DNA from: Stereocaulon alpinum
Taxonomy: Eukaryota > Ascomycota > Lecanoromycetes > Lecanorales > Stereocaulaceae
Direction: 5' to 3'
Assembly: GCA_018257865.1 (NCBI GenBank)
Contig: JAEUBA010000005.1
Location: 558,001-622,000, forward strand
DNA: 64,000 nucleotides
In this document: positions 21,739-34,105 of the stretch, piece after piece
Layout: each line of letters opens with the position of its first letter
Numbering within the stretch: position 1 is the stretch's first letter
Program-made: the position numbers and the translations under genes
Notes under the pieces: model-generated
Databases searched by the model: none
Told to the model about the DNA's origin: nothing
The model's input: only the letters and a program-made list of their open reading frames with translations

Positions 21739-24700
21739 TCAAAAGCAGTTAAAGCCTCCCTTCTTCTTTTTCTTCTCCACAGCTTTCATTCTCTCCTCTA
21801 GCTGCGCCTTCGCCCTCTCCGCTTCGCGCCGCTTGTCTCTCTCTTCTTCCACTGCCTGCACGCTATATCGCGCTCCGCTCCGCTCCTTTTGCAGCTCCTT
21901 GAGCTCGTCCTCATAGCCCCAGCACTTCTTCTTCCAGCCCTCCATGTCTAGCTTGATCTTATTGCCTTGTGTCTCGAGATCGACGAGTGCTTCCTCGAGG
22001 GTTGCCGTGAGTTGCTTTTCGGCGAAGAGGTGCTTCTCCATTTGACGGATGTGGGAGTCTTTTTCCTCGAGCTGGGCGGTGTGGGCAGCGATGAGGTCGG
22101 CATTTGGAATACTGGGTGGTGAGGGAAATAAGGAGCCAGGGAAGTTTGAAGATGTGGGGGATGTGACTGCAGCACCGGTTGGAAGTGGAGGCAGAGGAAT
22201 GGCGGGCGGGGGAGATGGTAAAGTGGTGACAGAAGCGCTCTTTCGGAGATTGGAGGCTGCTGAGGAATTGCGGTCCACCTGTTGAGAATCGCGCATTTGT
22301 GCCTGCACATAGGTGAGTATCTAGTGAATAGTTTTGTTTGGGCCAAGCTTACCTGCAATTGTTCCACTTGATTCTGAGAAGCCTCTAGCTGCTTCTCAAG
22401 GGTGGTAATGGCCGTGTTGACGTGAGTAGGATTTGGCAATTGACTATTGCTGAGGACAGAGAGTCGGCTGTTGCTGGCTTGCTGTGCTTCGTATGAGGCA
22501 GAGAGCTGTTCTTCCAGTTCGTCGACCAAATTCGTCGCTCTGTCTTTCTCCGCTTTGACTTTTTCCATCTCAACAAAACTGGCCTCATTCGATTTGGCAG
22601 CCGCTGCAATCTCAGCTTTAAGTGTCTGGACCTCTTGTTGGAGTTGGTCTCGCTGCCTCTCCATGACATCACACGCTGCTTTTGACTGCTGTAATTCCTC
22701 TGTCAGCCCGGCCTTAGCTTTCTCCAATTGATCCTTGAGATCCAAAACTTCAGTCTCAAGTCGACCAATCTGGCTCGTATAGACACCATGCATTTCCTCA
22801 AGCTGACGCTCCGAAGCTGCTCTAGCTGTAGCGTGTTCCTGGACTGTTGAGCGAAGATCATCAAGTTCGCGCGCATGCGTGTCGTGCAATGATTTGAGAC
22901 CGTGCCTGTGGAATTCGACCGCAGATTCACGCTCTTCAATCTGTTGTTCCAGCTCTGATATGCGTTGACGATGCGCATCGAGTTGGCTTCCGTTGTCACT
23001 CCTGAAGCGTGCGGCTTCCTCGAGTTGATTATGGGCAGTAGTTTGTAGCTGCTCGAGCCTCGAAATCCGGTCCACATGCGATCCAATCGTTGCTTTATGT
23101 CCATCAATCTCTCTGCTTAAGGCGGTGATGGTCTTTACATGGTTCGCCTTTTCGTGCTCGAGATTGGCCGCAACTGCTAATATGTCATCCGACTCGCGAT
23201 CTTTCTCGTCAGATCTTCTACGCATACTTTCAACACTGGCAAGAGAGTTTTCCAGCTCGTTGATGGTTTTAATCAGTCTCTTCTCGGAGTCCTGCATCGA
23301 ATCAACTGCTGCCTTATGCTTCTGTTGCCATTGTGAGACCTCCATTTGTAGTCTCTCGATCTCTTGCGGGGAAGCCATATGGTCACCGAGCTGCCCATTC
23401 GATTCAGGGTACGCGGCTGGGGTTTCTGGAAAGAACCCTGGCATCGCCGATCTTGCTGATTCAGCGTGTTCCAATGATTGCTTGAGAGACTGGACTTCAT
23501 CTTGCAATTCCTGCTCCCGAGACGAGTGTCTCTCTTGCAGCATCCTCATCTGATTCTCGTTTTCCAGAAGCTGGCCATGCAGAGTAGATACGACAGACAT
23601 GTCCATTGGGGATGAAGTCTTCAAGCTGGATCGTTCCCTAGTCAAACCCGATATCATGGTTGCCTTGTTCTCCATTTCTTTCTTCAGGGTTGCAAGCTCG
23701 GCTTCGAGAAGTTGAACGCGCTCAGATCGTTGATGTAGCTCATGCATAGCAGTGTTAAGATTGATCTCGAAACTCTGCATCGTGTCAGGCTTGTCTTCGA
23801 GATTGTCGGCAGCTATGTTTCTGAGCGAGGCGAAAGATCGATGAGCACGGTCGATGGTCATGACGTTTTGGCTAGACTTTCTCCTGATTACTGGGGACGT
23901 CGGAGAAGTTGGACTTCTGTGTCTCAGTTTCTGCACTTCTGTCTTATACTCTTCAACAATGTCCAATGTCTGGGAATGAAGTTCTTGCAATTCCGAGTAC
24001 TTTCCGTCAGCGCTTTTCAACTCTTCCTCTTTTTCGATGTTTGCCCTTCTCAGTTCTTCTATTTCATGTAGAAGAGATTCTTCACGATGAGAGGTTCGTT
24101 TCCACTCCCCAGACGAGACCATCTTGCGAGGACTCTCGTCGACTGAGGATGGGTCCAAAGAAGTGTTGGAGTCCCGTGCCGAGGACAATTCCGATGATAG
24201 AGAACGCGAGGATGGTAATTGTCCCCCATCTTTTAGCTCGTTCACCCTCGCGTCTTCTAAAAAAGACGTTGGCCGAGTAGACGCCGGTGATGTAATACTG
24301 GGTGCTTCGGCTGGATGACGAGCTTCGTCAACTGCATCTTGAAGTTCTGCGAGCGTCCGTAATGCTTCATGGTATTTCGCATTCAGCATGCCAAACTCGC
24401 CTACGGTGGATTCATGCTGGATACGAAGATCGAAAAGCTCCTGTGTGACATCCTCAAGCTTATCGGCTACCACTTTGGACTGTGCAGGACTGTGTTGTTC
24501 ATTTGCTCCAGCTATCGCAGCTGGACTCGCTCTTGCTGTGCTGACATCACGTTGATCAGCTGGATCTTCTCGATCCTGGCTTTGGCCGATAGAAGCTTGA
24601 GGAGAAAGGAAAGTATCATCTTCATCGTCCGACTCCGGAATGGCAATCTCAGCGGCTTCTTGAAGTGTCCACTGTGAAGGTGGCTGTAATTTAGAGCTCT

Positions 24701-27145
24701 TCCTGGGTTTCGGGGCACCGTTCGTGAGGGATTTGCTTGGGAGTTGCTGATCTTCCGCCTTGCCATTCGTTTGGAGGTGGTCAAACTCATAGATGAGGCT
24801 ATCAAGCTTGCCGAGACTTCTTTGCCGCTCGACTACATGCTCAAGGCGATCGAGCTCGCGCTGCTTCAGCTCCATGTCTTGGTCGGCTTCCGCAAGCCGC
24901 TCTTCCAGGGTAGAGATGTAGTCTTCGCATTGAGCCTCGTTGGCACGAACCCTAGCGATCTCCTTCCGAAGCTCCAGAACAAGTGCCGCGGACTTTTCGT
25001 CCCCAGAGCTTTGACCGTCAAGCTTGGATTCCAGGTTATGCAAGTATTCCTCGTTCTCAGCGTCGCGGTCCACCAATTTCTGGACACGGTTGTGGAGCTG
25101 CTGGTTCACCGTCTCAACGAAAGCACATCTATTCTCCTTTTCAAGTAGGGTACTCTCCGTGGTGGCAAGGGATGATCGCGTGTTTGACAACGAAGTCTCG
25201 AGACTTTGGATCGTTTTCTCATATTCCAGCACGACTTGCTCTACAGCTTCGGCAAAGGAGTTTGACCGTTTGAGTCTTTCAACGGCTGAGTCGCCAATAG
25301 CTTCCGTGAGGGTGGGCGTTTCACCCGACTCGTGATCTCGGGCCTTGGTGATTTCTGAGATGAGCTTCGCATGGCGCTGGCTCAGAGCGGTGTAGTTTTC
25401 CTGTACGTCGAGAAGATGATTTTGTAGCTCGATCTCACGTTCATTCTGCCGTTCTGCTCTTTCTTGAGGCGCATTCATTCCACGCTCAGAGTTGCGTATT
25501 TGGTCGCGAAGGAAGGATACCTCAGCTCGCAGGCGGTCGATAACGGCTTGCTTGTCTCCATCGTCCGATGTCTGCTGAATCTGAGGTTTGCTCTGGATAG
25601 CTCTAGCTCGTTGTGCATATTGAACGGTGTTGAGAGTTTCGCTGAGATGGAACTCCGCCGGAGTGACACATGCGATCATGTAGGTGATTGCGTTGCCGCC
25701 CAGTGAATCTTGCAATAGCCGAGTCAGTTTGGAGTCGCGATAGGAGATGTGGGTTCCGGCATGTCGAGTCGAGAGCTGCGAAATGACTTTCCCCAGACTT
25801 GCAAGGCCCGCATTGATTGAGATTCCTTCTCTTGCGCGCTCACCAGAGGCACCGGTGTTCTTTAGTCTTTCACTCCCAGCCAGATCGACAAAGTGCAATT
25901 TGCTGTCCACTGTTACCCAATCTTCTGTACCCGACATAGCTTCAATAGGCATTGAGAGCCTCTTTTCTCGCATGGAGGACTGCGCCTTGTTCATTCGTTG
26001 TACTAGATTGATGCTGAAAACCGCGTGAGAGCGTGAGGACTTAGCATTGATTGCAGTCGAGTCTGTTTGCCGGATAGAGGATCCAAAGTTCAAAGCGGCC
26101 AGCAGGTCGTCAATGCAATGTATGTCGACCTGATGCAGACCTGTCATGAGGATTCGACCTCTGTCCTCTCGGATAGCTACAGTCATCCGTTCGTGCTGAG
26201 GTATAGACTCTGGGACTAAAAGATCTCGCAATGACTCGTTGTATATCTACAAGAAACATTCAGTAACGTTAGCCTCACGAGCAAGTGCTGAAACTCACTT
26301 CAACGTAAGTAGCCTTCATTTGCCAATTCTTTTCCATTCGTGCATTCGCATTCGCCTTGGCCAAAGATGCCAAGCTCTGAGTCGAATGCATCGAATAGCG
26401 CGTCGGTGTTCTGAGACCAGAAGATCCGCTGCGCTGTAATGATGGCCGTCCCTCGAGCCTCTCGAACAGTGCTCCTGCCGCTCGTGGAATTACGCCTGGA
26501 ATCCGGTGTTAGCGAATATTTAGCAACCCTCAAAGCGTATTCTCTTTACGCCGTTGTTTCTGGCAGCTTAAAGATTCTGGTACGTACCCATTACACGAGG
26601 GTTGCTTTGCTCAGCGGGCCCAGAGGTACCCATGGTATACGACTTTCCAGATCCAGATTGTCCGTAAGCGAGGACTGAAACGTTGTAACCCTGCACAAAG
26701 GCATTCACGCTTTCCTGGATGTATTCAAAGACACCTTCCTGTTGTACATCCTCCCCAAACACCCTATCAAATAGGAAAAGCTTTCGTCCTTGCGGAGAAT
26801 CAACAGCCAAGCTTGTAGGGGAGATGTTGTGGACCATAGATCGTTGGAAGCGCTGGGGAACCAATTCGAAACCTGGGTCAGTCGGTTGTAATGGCGGGCG
26901 AACGCGCACAGCTACGATGAAGGTAGTGGTTAGTGATGCGGATCTGGCTTTCAGGCAGTCAAGTGCCACGATGTCGTAAACGTACCAACTTTGACCGACA
27001 CGGTTGGCTTCCCATCCTCATCTGAAGCTCTACTGCCTCCACCATATTTACTACTGACACTCATCCGACTCTGACTCCTGCCTGCGTGGAATACCGCGCT
27101 CATTGGCCGCGCAGGAGGCGGAGATGCTGGCGGTGAGCTGGCCAT
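21739..27145 (-). CDS. Large N-terminal-motor kinesin (kinesin-4-like), 1,712 residues
   Basis: Five exons (27145-26986, 26911-26588, 26495-26299, 26246-22353, 22302-21739) splice in phase. The motor follows a short Ser/Pro-rich head. VKVAVRVRPPL opens the motor, the P-loop GQSGSGKS is at residues 137-144, SSRSH (switch I) near 297 and DLAGSE (switch II) near 348. The motor ends around residue 440 after SETLNTVQYAQRARAI. The remaining 1,250 residues are mostly coiled coil with repeated Glu/Gln/Leu heptads and Ser/Pro-rich breaks, so the protein should dimerise. It ends with a lysine run (KKKKKGGFNCF). Layout and length suggest the kinesin-4 or KIF21 type, moving toward microtubule plus ends or regulating their growth; the subfamily needs a tree. 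The cargo is unknown. Confidence 0.9.
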
Positions 27146-30100
27146 CGCTTTTGAGCCAAAATCGTGTGCTCAAAACGCGACGGCAGCCTGACTATTGTGA
27201 TGTGTTCCTTATTGATTGGATTGCGCGGACTTGCATATCGTGTTGCGTCTCCCGGATATTTTGAGGATGATTGTGTTGCGTTGCGTTGCGTTTCTGCAAA
27301 CACGGCAGATCCCGCTAGGTCATCAAACAGAAGTCAAAAGGGTTGTCGCAAAATGTCGAGATTGCGATCTATCAGGTCTATGGTTTGTTTGTTTGTTAGT
27401 TTGTTTTGTTTGTTTCGAATTTCAAAGAATTTAGATGGAGTAGGCACAGGTCGTCAAGCAGAAGCGAAGGAATTTGGGGAGGAAGGTAGGGGTCGTGCGT
27501 CGTAGGGAATGTGCAAGTTAGGGACTCTAGGGAGAGATTATTTGTGATGGCTCCTGCGAAAGGAGTGATCGGCCACCGAAACGGGATGGGCCCGACTAGT
27601 GGCTTTAGTCCCAGACAGGGGTTAGTCTGCAGAGTTTGCCCTCGAAACCACACAATTCACTTGGATAAGTCTTTACAGAACCATACGCACTGCATGGTGG
27701 CAATACGAAGGCTGAAGTATTCGATTGTTTTGGCTGGCTATTGAATGCCAGTCGCTACAACAGGCAAGATACCACCTATAGTGCATTTTGCGGCTATGAT
27801 CAGAAGGCGCTTTGGGTCTTTCAGGGTAGTTTTCAATGCAAGCCCGTGAAGGCTAGGAGAATATTGGTCCCTGTTCAATGCCCAGGATGACCATGAATTC
27901 AACTCTTGGCTCAAACAACGCATTGGTGGATAACCATTTTCACGTGAATAGGTGGCAACAGGGTTTAACTATCTGTCACAGGACTGTTGCATGGAAGGAG
28001 AATCGAAGCATGTCACGCTTGGTCTGCCGCGCTGAGCGCTGAGCGCTGATCCCTAGCGACGTAAGAATTGTCGAACTCACAGCCTGCACAGCTGAACGTC
28101 TTCAGCTCTGTCATTGCGCAGGAACACGAGGGGAAAAGGCAATTGTGTCGCTAGCAGGAGTCCAGACCTTTGATGGCTTTGGGGATTGAAAATTATCTCA
28201 TCAAAAGCAGCGCGCGATAAGCGTCAACCGTTGATTTGATCAGCCCCCAAATGACCCATACCAAGACCGCCGTCGGCGCCGTCTCAACGGGTTCCTCGCC
28301 CGTCCGTCACGACGGTAAAGCTTGAAACCTTGTCCACGATCGCCGTTGGAAAGCGTTGATTGGATACCGATTCGCTCTCACTCCTTCGTCTATCAAAATC
28401 AATGCAAGCTTAATGCCTTACGAGGCACAGATAATGTGGGGTATCAAGATTGACTCCAGACCCACTTGACTTGCAGGATGCCTGCATATGATGCTTAAGC
28501 TCCGCATCAACTGATGGTTTCAATCTATGACGCAATACTCGAAAGAGATTCAACTGTTCAACAGGCAGCAATTCGGCATCGCCGACTCCGATGGGATAAG
28601 CTTGTGAGATATGCGGCATCCTGCCACATCGACCTGTCTTCAGTGTCTGTTGCGAGTGGTCCGAAGTCTTCAAACTGTGGGTCCCACTTTCCTCGTTCTA
28701 GAATCTGGTGCTCTTTTCCTTCGCCAACCAGTACGTACGCCGTAGCGTTCATCGATTCAACTTTGGCCCCCCAATACCAAGAAGATTTCGCGGAGAGGAT
28801 TGAGGGAACCGCTCATGACACCATACAGGTCATTCTCCTTATGCACGCGCAGAGTGCTAACCGTTGCTGAAACCATGCCCACATCTTGTGATTATAACGC
28901 CTCCTAACGCGCTGCTTGCCTCTCACGCTCGCACTTTCTCACTAAGTGAAAGTGTTGTCGCTTTTCCAATTCCCAGAAGCTCACTGTGCCTCAGAGACGG
29001 AGTCCCAGCATCGCCTTCCATGATACGGCTGGTTGATGTTTCGATCGTCATCGACAATGAAGCCAAACAACGTCAGTCATATGGCAGAGATGTTCATTAC
29101 GGTTACCCGCTGTTGAAGTGACATACGGATCGAGCTAGTGATAGGAGGAAGTGATGTCCCGAGCTAAAAGATACAAGGACGATGGATTGCCCATTGCTCG
29201 CTTCCGTGGTGCTGAGAGACTTCTTCATGGCATCTAAGCGAGGCTTGGAGCGGCTTGAATGGCGTCAATCCACCAAGACTCATTCGGGCTGATTCTTTAC
29301 AGGTTCGCGAATCGAAGACTACGTTAAAGTCGAGTTGTGAAATTCCAACAACCAACATCACATTCAAAAAGATATAAGCGGCTCTCTCCATCAGCACAAC
29401 ACAAACCAATTCGCCTATTTCCAGGTTTATAGAGGCCTGTTCGAAGTGTAACCACTCCAGCGTATATAGTATTGGTGATCACAACTGGAGAACGGAGCCA
29501 TCAAAGGCGGCAATGAGTGACAGGTGCCCGACAAGTGCCTCTTTCGTACAGGGCAGTTCGTGCCATCAGGGTGCCGGTCGCCATATCATATGCTCAAATT
29601 AAGGACGAAATGCCCACGGCATCATGACGAGAAGGTCTTGACTCGCACGCAAGAGTGGCATAGTCTGGCATACATTTGACTGAATTTTGGAGTGGGAGAC
29701 ATCTCTGGACAACTGTGGAAAATGAATAGCCATCGACTGAAAGTAAGAAAGCATCTTAGCGTAGTAGGCATTATCATGTCTCGTCTCATCTGCTAAAATC
29801 ACAGCAAAAGTGCGGTCCAGTAGCTTCTGTCTGCTTATAGAACGCTTGTTGTTCTTTCAGGTTACTGGAAATTCATCACAGCAATCTGCAAGAACAATGA
29901 TACCAACTTCTACAGCTTCGTCTTCCATGTAAGTAGGCCGATGATCTGCCATGCCGGGGCTTTCACAGATAGTCCTAGCATATTGAACCCAATCATATCA
30001 GCTAGTGTGGCTTAGAAATAGTACAACTTTTGCACATTCCTCGAAGCCAACTGGCATGTGGCCAATCGAGTCGATGTCTGACTCTTTTATTCAGTGAAGG

Positions 30101-30960
30101 CTGGAAAAGGTGGGTAAGATTGCTCTAAGATGCCATGAATTTGGGGTTCCATATCCTTTTCTTTGACTTTGGACTTCAAGTCTGAATTTCACCATTCTAT
30201 TTGAATCCTAAGAGGTACATATGTACCACAGCAGCTACTGCTTTGGAAGTCAGCAAACGTCCTCTCACCACAGCCCGGCTCGTAAAAGGGTTAGATGTGT
30301 CCCACGTCAATAGTCTACCTCGACTACAATCCTCTAGGTTCAAAAAGACAAGCGAAGGATTATTTCGGCCCTGGACCAGACGACAAGGAAGCTTTGAGCC
30401 ATAGGAGCCTATTCGCTCTCCACGTGCTCCGAAAAGTCTAAACCGGACCTGGCCCTAAGGTAACCTTGAACCAAGATCCTTAGCTGCTTCGCGGAACCAG
30501 CCGTATTATACCCGACGTCATTGGCTAGAATATCACAGAGTCTGTGCTGATCGTCAGCAACTCTGCAAGAAGACAATACAATTGTACGTAGCTCATGCAT
30601 CATGTGTTTCGAAGTCCAATTGATCGATCGCCCGATTCTTCGTCGATACCATGACAAGTGCAGGAGCACAATGTGATCATCTTGCAAGCTGAGAAGAAGA
30701 AATTATGCAATTCAAACGACGTTCTCGCCTGTCAGCCTGGTTTGCAGTAATGACAGCCGCTGCCATTGTTGAACATACCCATTCTTCTCGTTGTCCATTC
30801 ACAAGCCATTCCGCTCAAACCTAATTCTACCCGATGATTCCCCGCGGGCCGTCAAGACTTTCCCGTTCTTGTGACCTCGGCTCGGCTCTTCACCCCAACA
30901 TCGTCACCTTTGAGGTCTTAATGGAACTCCAAGCTGGGCCTTTCAATCAACAAACCCATC
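27146..30960. other. Gene-poor interval of 3.8 kb
   Basis: The right end holds the SDR promoter and the left end the kinesin promoter. A GTTT-rich simple repeat lies at about 27383-27415 and a short GCGCTGA tandem near 28030. Minus-strand frames with slight protein character are 28558-28752 (MNATAYVLVGEGKE...) and 29164-29388, which starts with a hydrophobic signal-like segment (MERAAYIFLNVMLVVG). Neither has a partner exon or family I recognise. They may be remnants of small genes. Confidence 0.45.
27383..27415 (+). repeat. GTTT-type simple repeat
   Basis: The tetranucleotide TTTG repeats about eight times with one or two interruptions, about 240 bases upstream of the kinesin ATG. Confidence 0.75.
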
Positions 30961-31974
30961 ATGTCAGCTGCCCCAAAAAGAAGGCTTGAAGCTCTCAGCG
31001 AGCAGCTTGTCACCAAGCCTGTCGACCCAGGCACCTTCGAAAACATCCCTAAAATCCGGCGCATAGCTCCAGACTCTGCTGGTCCGTGAGTACTGCTTCC
31101 CCACATCCCCGTGATTGGCTTGGCACAATTGACTGATACCGGGTGTCTACACAGGAGAGTCAAGGGCAAAGTAGTAATAATAACAGGCGCCAACTCCCCA
31201 CTCGGCATCGGCCGAGCCTCAGCCCATCAATTCGCCCACAATGGTGCGCAAGCAATCTACATCTGCGATTTCAACGACCAATACCTCTCCGTCCACCAAC
31301 GCGAACTAAAAGAACTATACCCGCACGTAGACATCCACACCAGGAAATTCGACGCCGGCAACGAATCCGCCGTACGCGCAGTCGTCGACGAAGCCCTCTC
31401 AAAATACAACCGCCTAGACATAATGTTCGCAAACGCAGGCATAGTCGGCACCAACACTCTCTTCACAGAAATCTCTAGCGACGCATTCATGCAAACCCTA
31501 CGCACTAACGTCCTAAGCGTCTTCCTAGCCATCAAATACGCCGCACAAGCTATGACGAAAACATCCCCCGACAAGAAATATCCAGCCGGCAGCATCATCG
31601 CCACATCCTCCGTCGCCGGTCTCCGCTCCAACGCCGGCTCAACGGATTACTCCGCTTCCAAAGCCGCAGTCCACTCACTCGTTCAAACAACAGCCTACCA
31701 GCTCGCTGGCACAGGGATACGAGTAAACGCCATCATGCCAGGCCTTATAGAGACGGGAATGACGGCGCCGCTTTTTGAGATGGCGCGGGAGAGGGGGACG
31801 GAGGGGAAGGTGGGGCAGTTGAATCCGTTGAGGAGAGGCGCGGTCGCGGATGAGGTTGCGCGCGTCGCGCTGTTTTTGGGCAGTGAGGAGAGTAGCTATG
31901 TTAATGGGCAGGGGTGGGCTGTGGATGGGGGGTTGAGCGCGGGCCATCCGGTTGTGATGGGGAAGTTGGCTTGA
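30961..31974 (+). CDS. Classical short-chain dehydrogenase/reductase
   Basis: Exons 30961-31085 and 31155-31974 are joined over a 69-base intron, giving 314 residues. After a 45-residue leader without a signal peptide, the Rossmann fold starts at KGKVVIITGANSPLGIGRAS (cofactor glycines near residue 51-58). NAG of the fourth strand is present in MFANAGIVG. The catalytic Ser lies in IIATSSVAG and the YxxxK pair in DYSASKAAV (about residues 207-211). The C-terminus SYVNGQGWAVDGG is typical of 3-oxoacyl-ACP reductase-like SDRs. The enzyme should reduce or oxidise a small carbonyl/alcohol with NAD(P)(H); the substrate is not predictable. Oddly, the first two-thirds of the coding strand are very C-rich and the last quarter very G-rich, with an abrupt switch near 31735. 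Confidence 0.88.
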
Positions 31975-33207
31975 GTACCTTATGAAGAGTATGATGAACA
32001 TGAGAACAACGCATACGCGTAAGAGGAGACCCTGGTTGTGGCCTCTGTTGCAGCTGTGTCCTAAATATATTTATTGAATATGAATCTAAAGGATCAGAAC
32101 CATTACTACCTCACATATCTGCCCACCACCTCCCCAGCCTTCCCTCATCACCGCAATCTTCCTAGCACAGGTTCTTCCGATCCCATACTCAAACTTCCTC
32201 CGCTAACGCTACATCTCCATCCTTACCCCGTACCGCTACTTACCTACCCCGCCTTAGACGCCATCCACCCCACACACCTTCGACCCTAGACGCCTACACG
32301 TTCCCGGTATATGCAGGATGAATAGTGGCTGATTTAGTAGGGTTCATGGATGGATGTGGGTTGGGGAAGTGAATGGCAGGTGGATGGGGATGGTGGGTTG
32401 GGAAGGAAGGCCGGAGGGAATGGGGGGAGGGTTGTGGGAATGGGGAAGAGATGGGTGGAGGGGGAAGAAATAGATGGAGGGGGCGGGGTGGGGAAGGTGG
32501 GTAGGAGGTACTGGTGTGTGCGTGTTGCTGGTCCTGAGGGGAGGTTCGTGGGGGGTTTCCTGGGTATATAGGGATGGAGGACGGGTTTAGGTTTTGGGGG
32601 GATTGGATTCGGGTTGGGGAGAGGGATCATGGTCGGAGTGGAGTTTGTGGGTGATATCGTATCGTACTTCCTGAACTTGGTGCTGGAGTGATGTCTCGAG
32701 TCGTCAAGAACAATAGCTTCGCGCTGGTGGGAAGACACTTATCCTGGAACTTATTCGCTCGAGTTTGACAAATGACAAAGGGATATGATCCAGGATGATG
32801 GTAGAGACATGTGGTGAAGTACACCCCAGCGCTGAGAAGACTTCGATAAGAACGTTCGACGGGTATATGAAGATCGAGGGCGGAGCTTTGGGTGATGATG
32901 AGCAGAGTGTCTCGGACTTTGCATCTCCCATCACGATTCCTAAACATCGAGAATCTGCCTGTTTCTGGAGTTTCCAACATCTTCATGTCATCCAACTCTC
33001 CCTGCATTGAATGTTTCATATAGCTCCGGACGTATCCGCCGCACTGCGACGACCCTTGTTGGCGGCTCGTTCGCATATGGAGGTTATGCGCACAGGTACA
33101 TTGAGCAGAATAAGTATCATGCGCAAAGGAATGCCAAACTGTCAATTGCGTCGTCCGCCCACCCAACCAAAGACTCTCTTCATTCGTCGACGAAAAGCTA
33201 AGAAATA
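31975..33207. other. Intergenic with C-rich then G-rich low-complexity blocks
   Basis: From about 32100 to 32290 the plus strand is C-rich; from 32340 to about 32640 it is strongly G-rich. The block produces an apparent proline-rich minus frame (32334-32738) that I regard as a by-product of composition. Upstream of 33208 lies the promoter of the small secreted protein. No other gene is supported. Confidence 0.5.
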
Positions 33208-33803
33208 ATGGTTTCCTTCCATCAATCCAGCCTGCTGCTTCTCCTCTTACCCTACGCAATGGCTCACGCTCTCACTATACCCACCCACGCAACTTCCCCA
33301 TTCAAAAGCAGCTACCAATGCTTCGAATCCCCCCCCAGCTATCAACCCAGAACCGGCCGCCCTACCGTCCCAGACTGTACAGCAGCAATCAATCTCCTTC
33401 CCAACAAGGGCGCTCACTTGGGGCGTTTTCATATCAACGGTGATGACGACGACTATAGGTTGCCCTTCGATACGGCGATGGGAAGTTGTGAAGTTGGCAT
33501 TGACCTTGTCGATGGGGCGGGTGAGGATTTGAGCATGTGGGGGGAGCTCAGTCTGCGAGCAAGCTGGTTGAACCATGCGTGTGTTAGTATGGGGTTTTAT
33601 GGAGGTTATACGTATGTTCATCCGATTCCACATGCACTCGCTCGTGGAGCCATGCTTTGAGGCGTGACAGAGCAAATCTGATGTGGGAATTGCATAGGTA
33701 CGCTGGAACGAATACTAGGATTAAGATCACAATCAAATATAGTGCAGCGGAGGAAAGTGGTGGGAGCAAAGCACCAGCGGCTGAGGCGGTGGAGTCGAGA
33801 TAG
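33208..33803 (+). CDS. Small secreted cysteine-containing protein, candidate effector
   Basis: Exons 33208-33611 and 33698-33803 are joined over an 86-base intron (GTATGT donor, CATAG acceptor), giving 169 residues. A strong signal peptide (SSLLLLLLPYAMAHA) is followed by a mature domain with four cysteines in the order YQCFE, PDCTAA, GSCEVG and NHACVS, which could make two disulphides. The intron removal replaces an artificial C-terminus with YAGTNTRIKITIKYS, continuing a beta-rich pattern seen in a widespread family of small fungal secreted proteins with LP and C-x-I/V-x-I motifs. The final 20 residues are Ala/Glu/Ser-rich. Function is unknown; secretion is well supported. Confidence 0.72.
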
Positions 33804-34105
33804 AGCTAGTAGGTCTTGCTTAAGCAAGCGATATGTGTCAGGAGGACCTCACACTGCCAATACGCGTGCTGCTAAAGCTCTTAGCCGGGACCTTTGCAAT
33901 CATGGCCAACAATTTCGAACGATGCGTGTCGAAATTCCAGTCCTCGGTTCCTATTATCTCGGAAAGGCAACCTCGCTTGACGAAAGGCAAGACGGCCAGG
34001 CTAAAGTTCGTTGAAATGTCTGGCAGAGATTTCAGTGTTGGGCGCGGAAACAGTGATCTGAAGGTGGATAGTCAGAACACTCCATATCACAACTTTCTGT
34101 CAAAG

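Noticed and set aside
32334..32738. Proline-rich 134-codon minus-strand frame
   Set aside because: It exists because the plus strand is G-rich; it has no domain, and composition alone explains the long frame.
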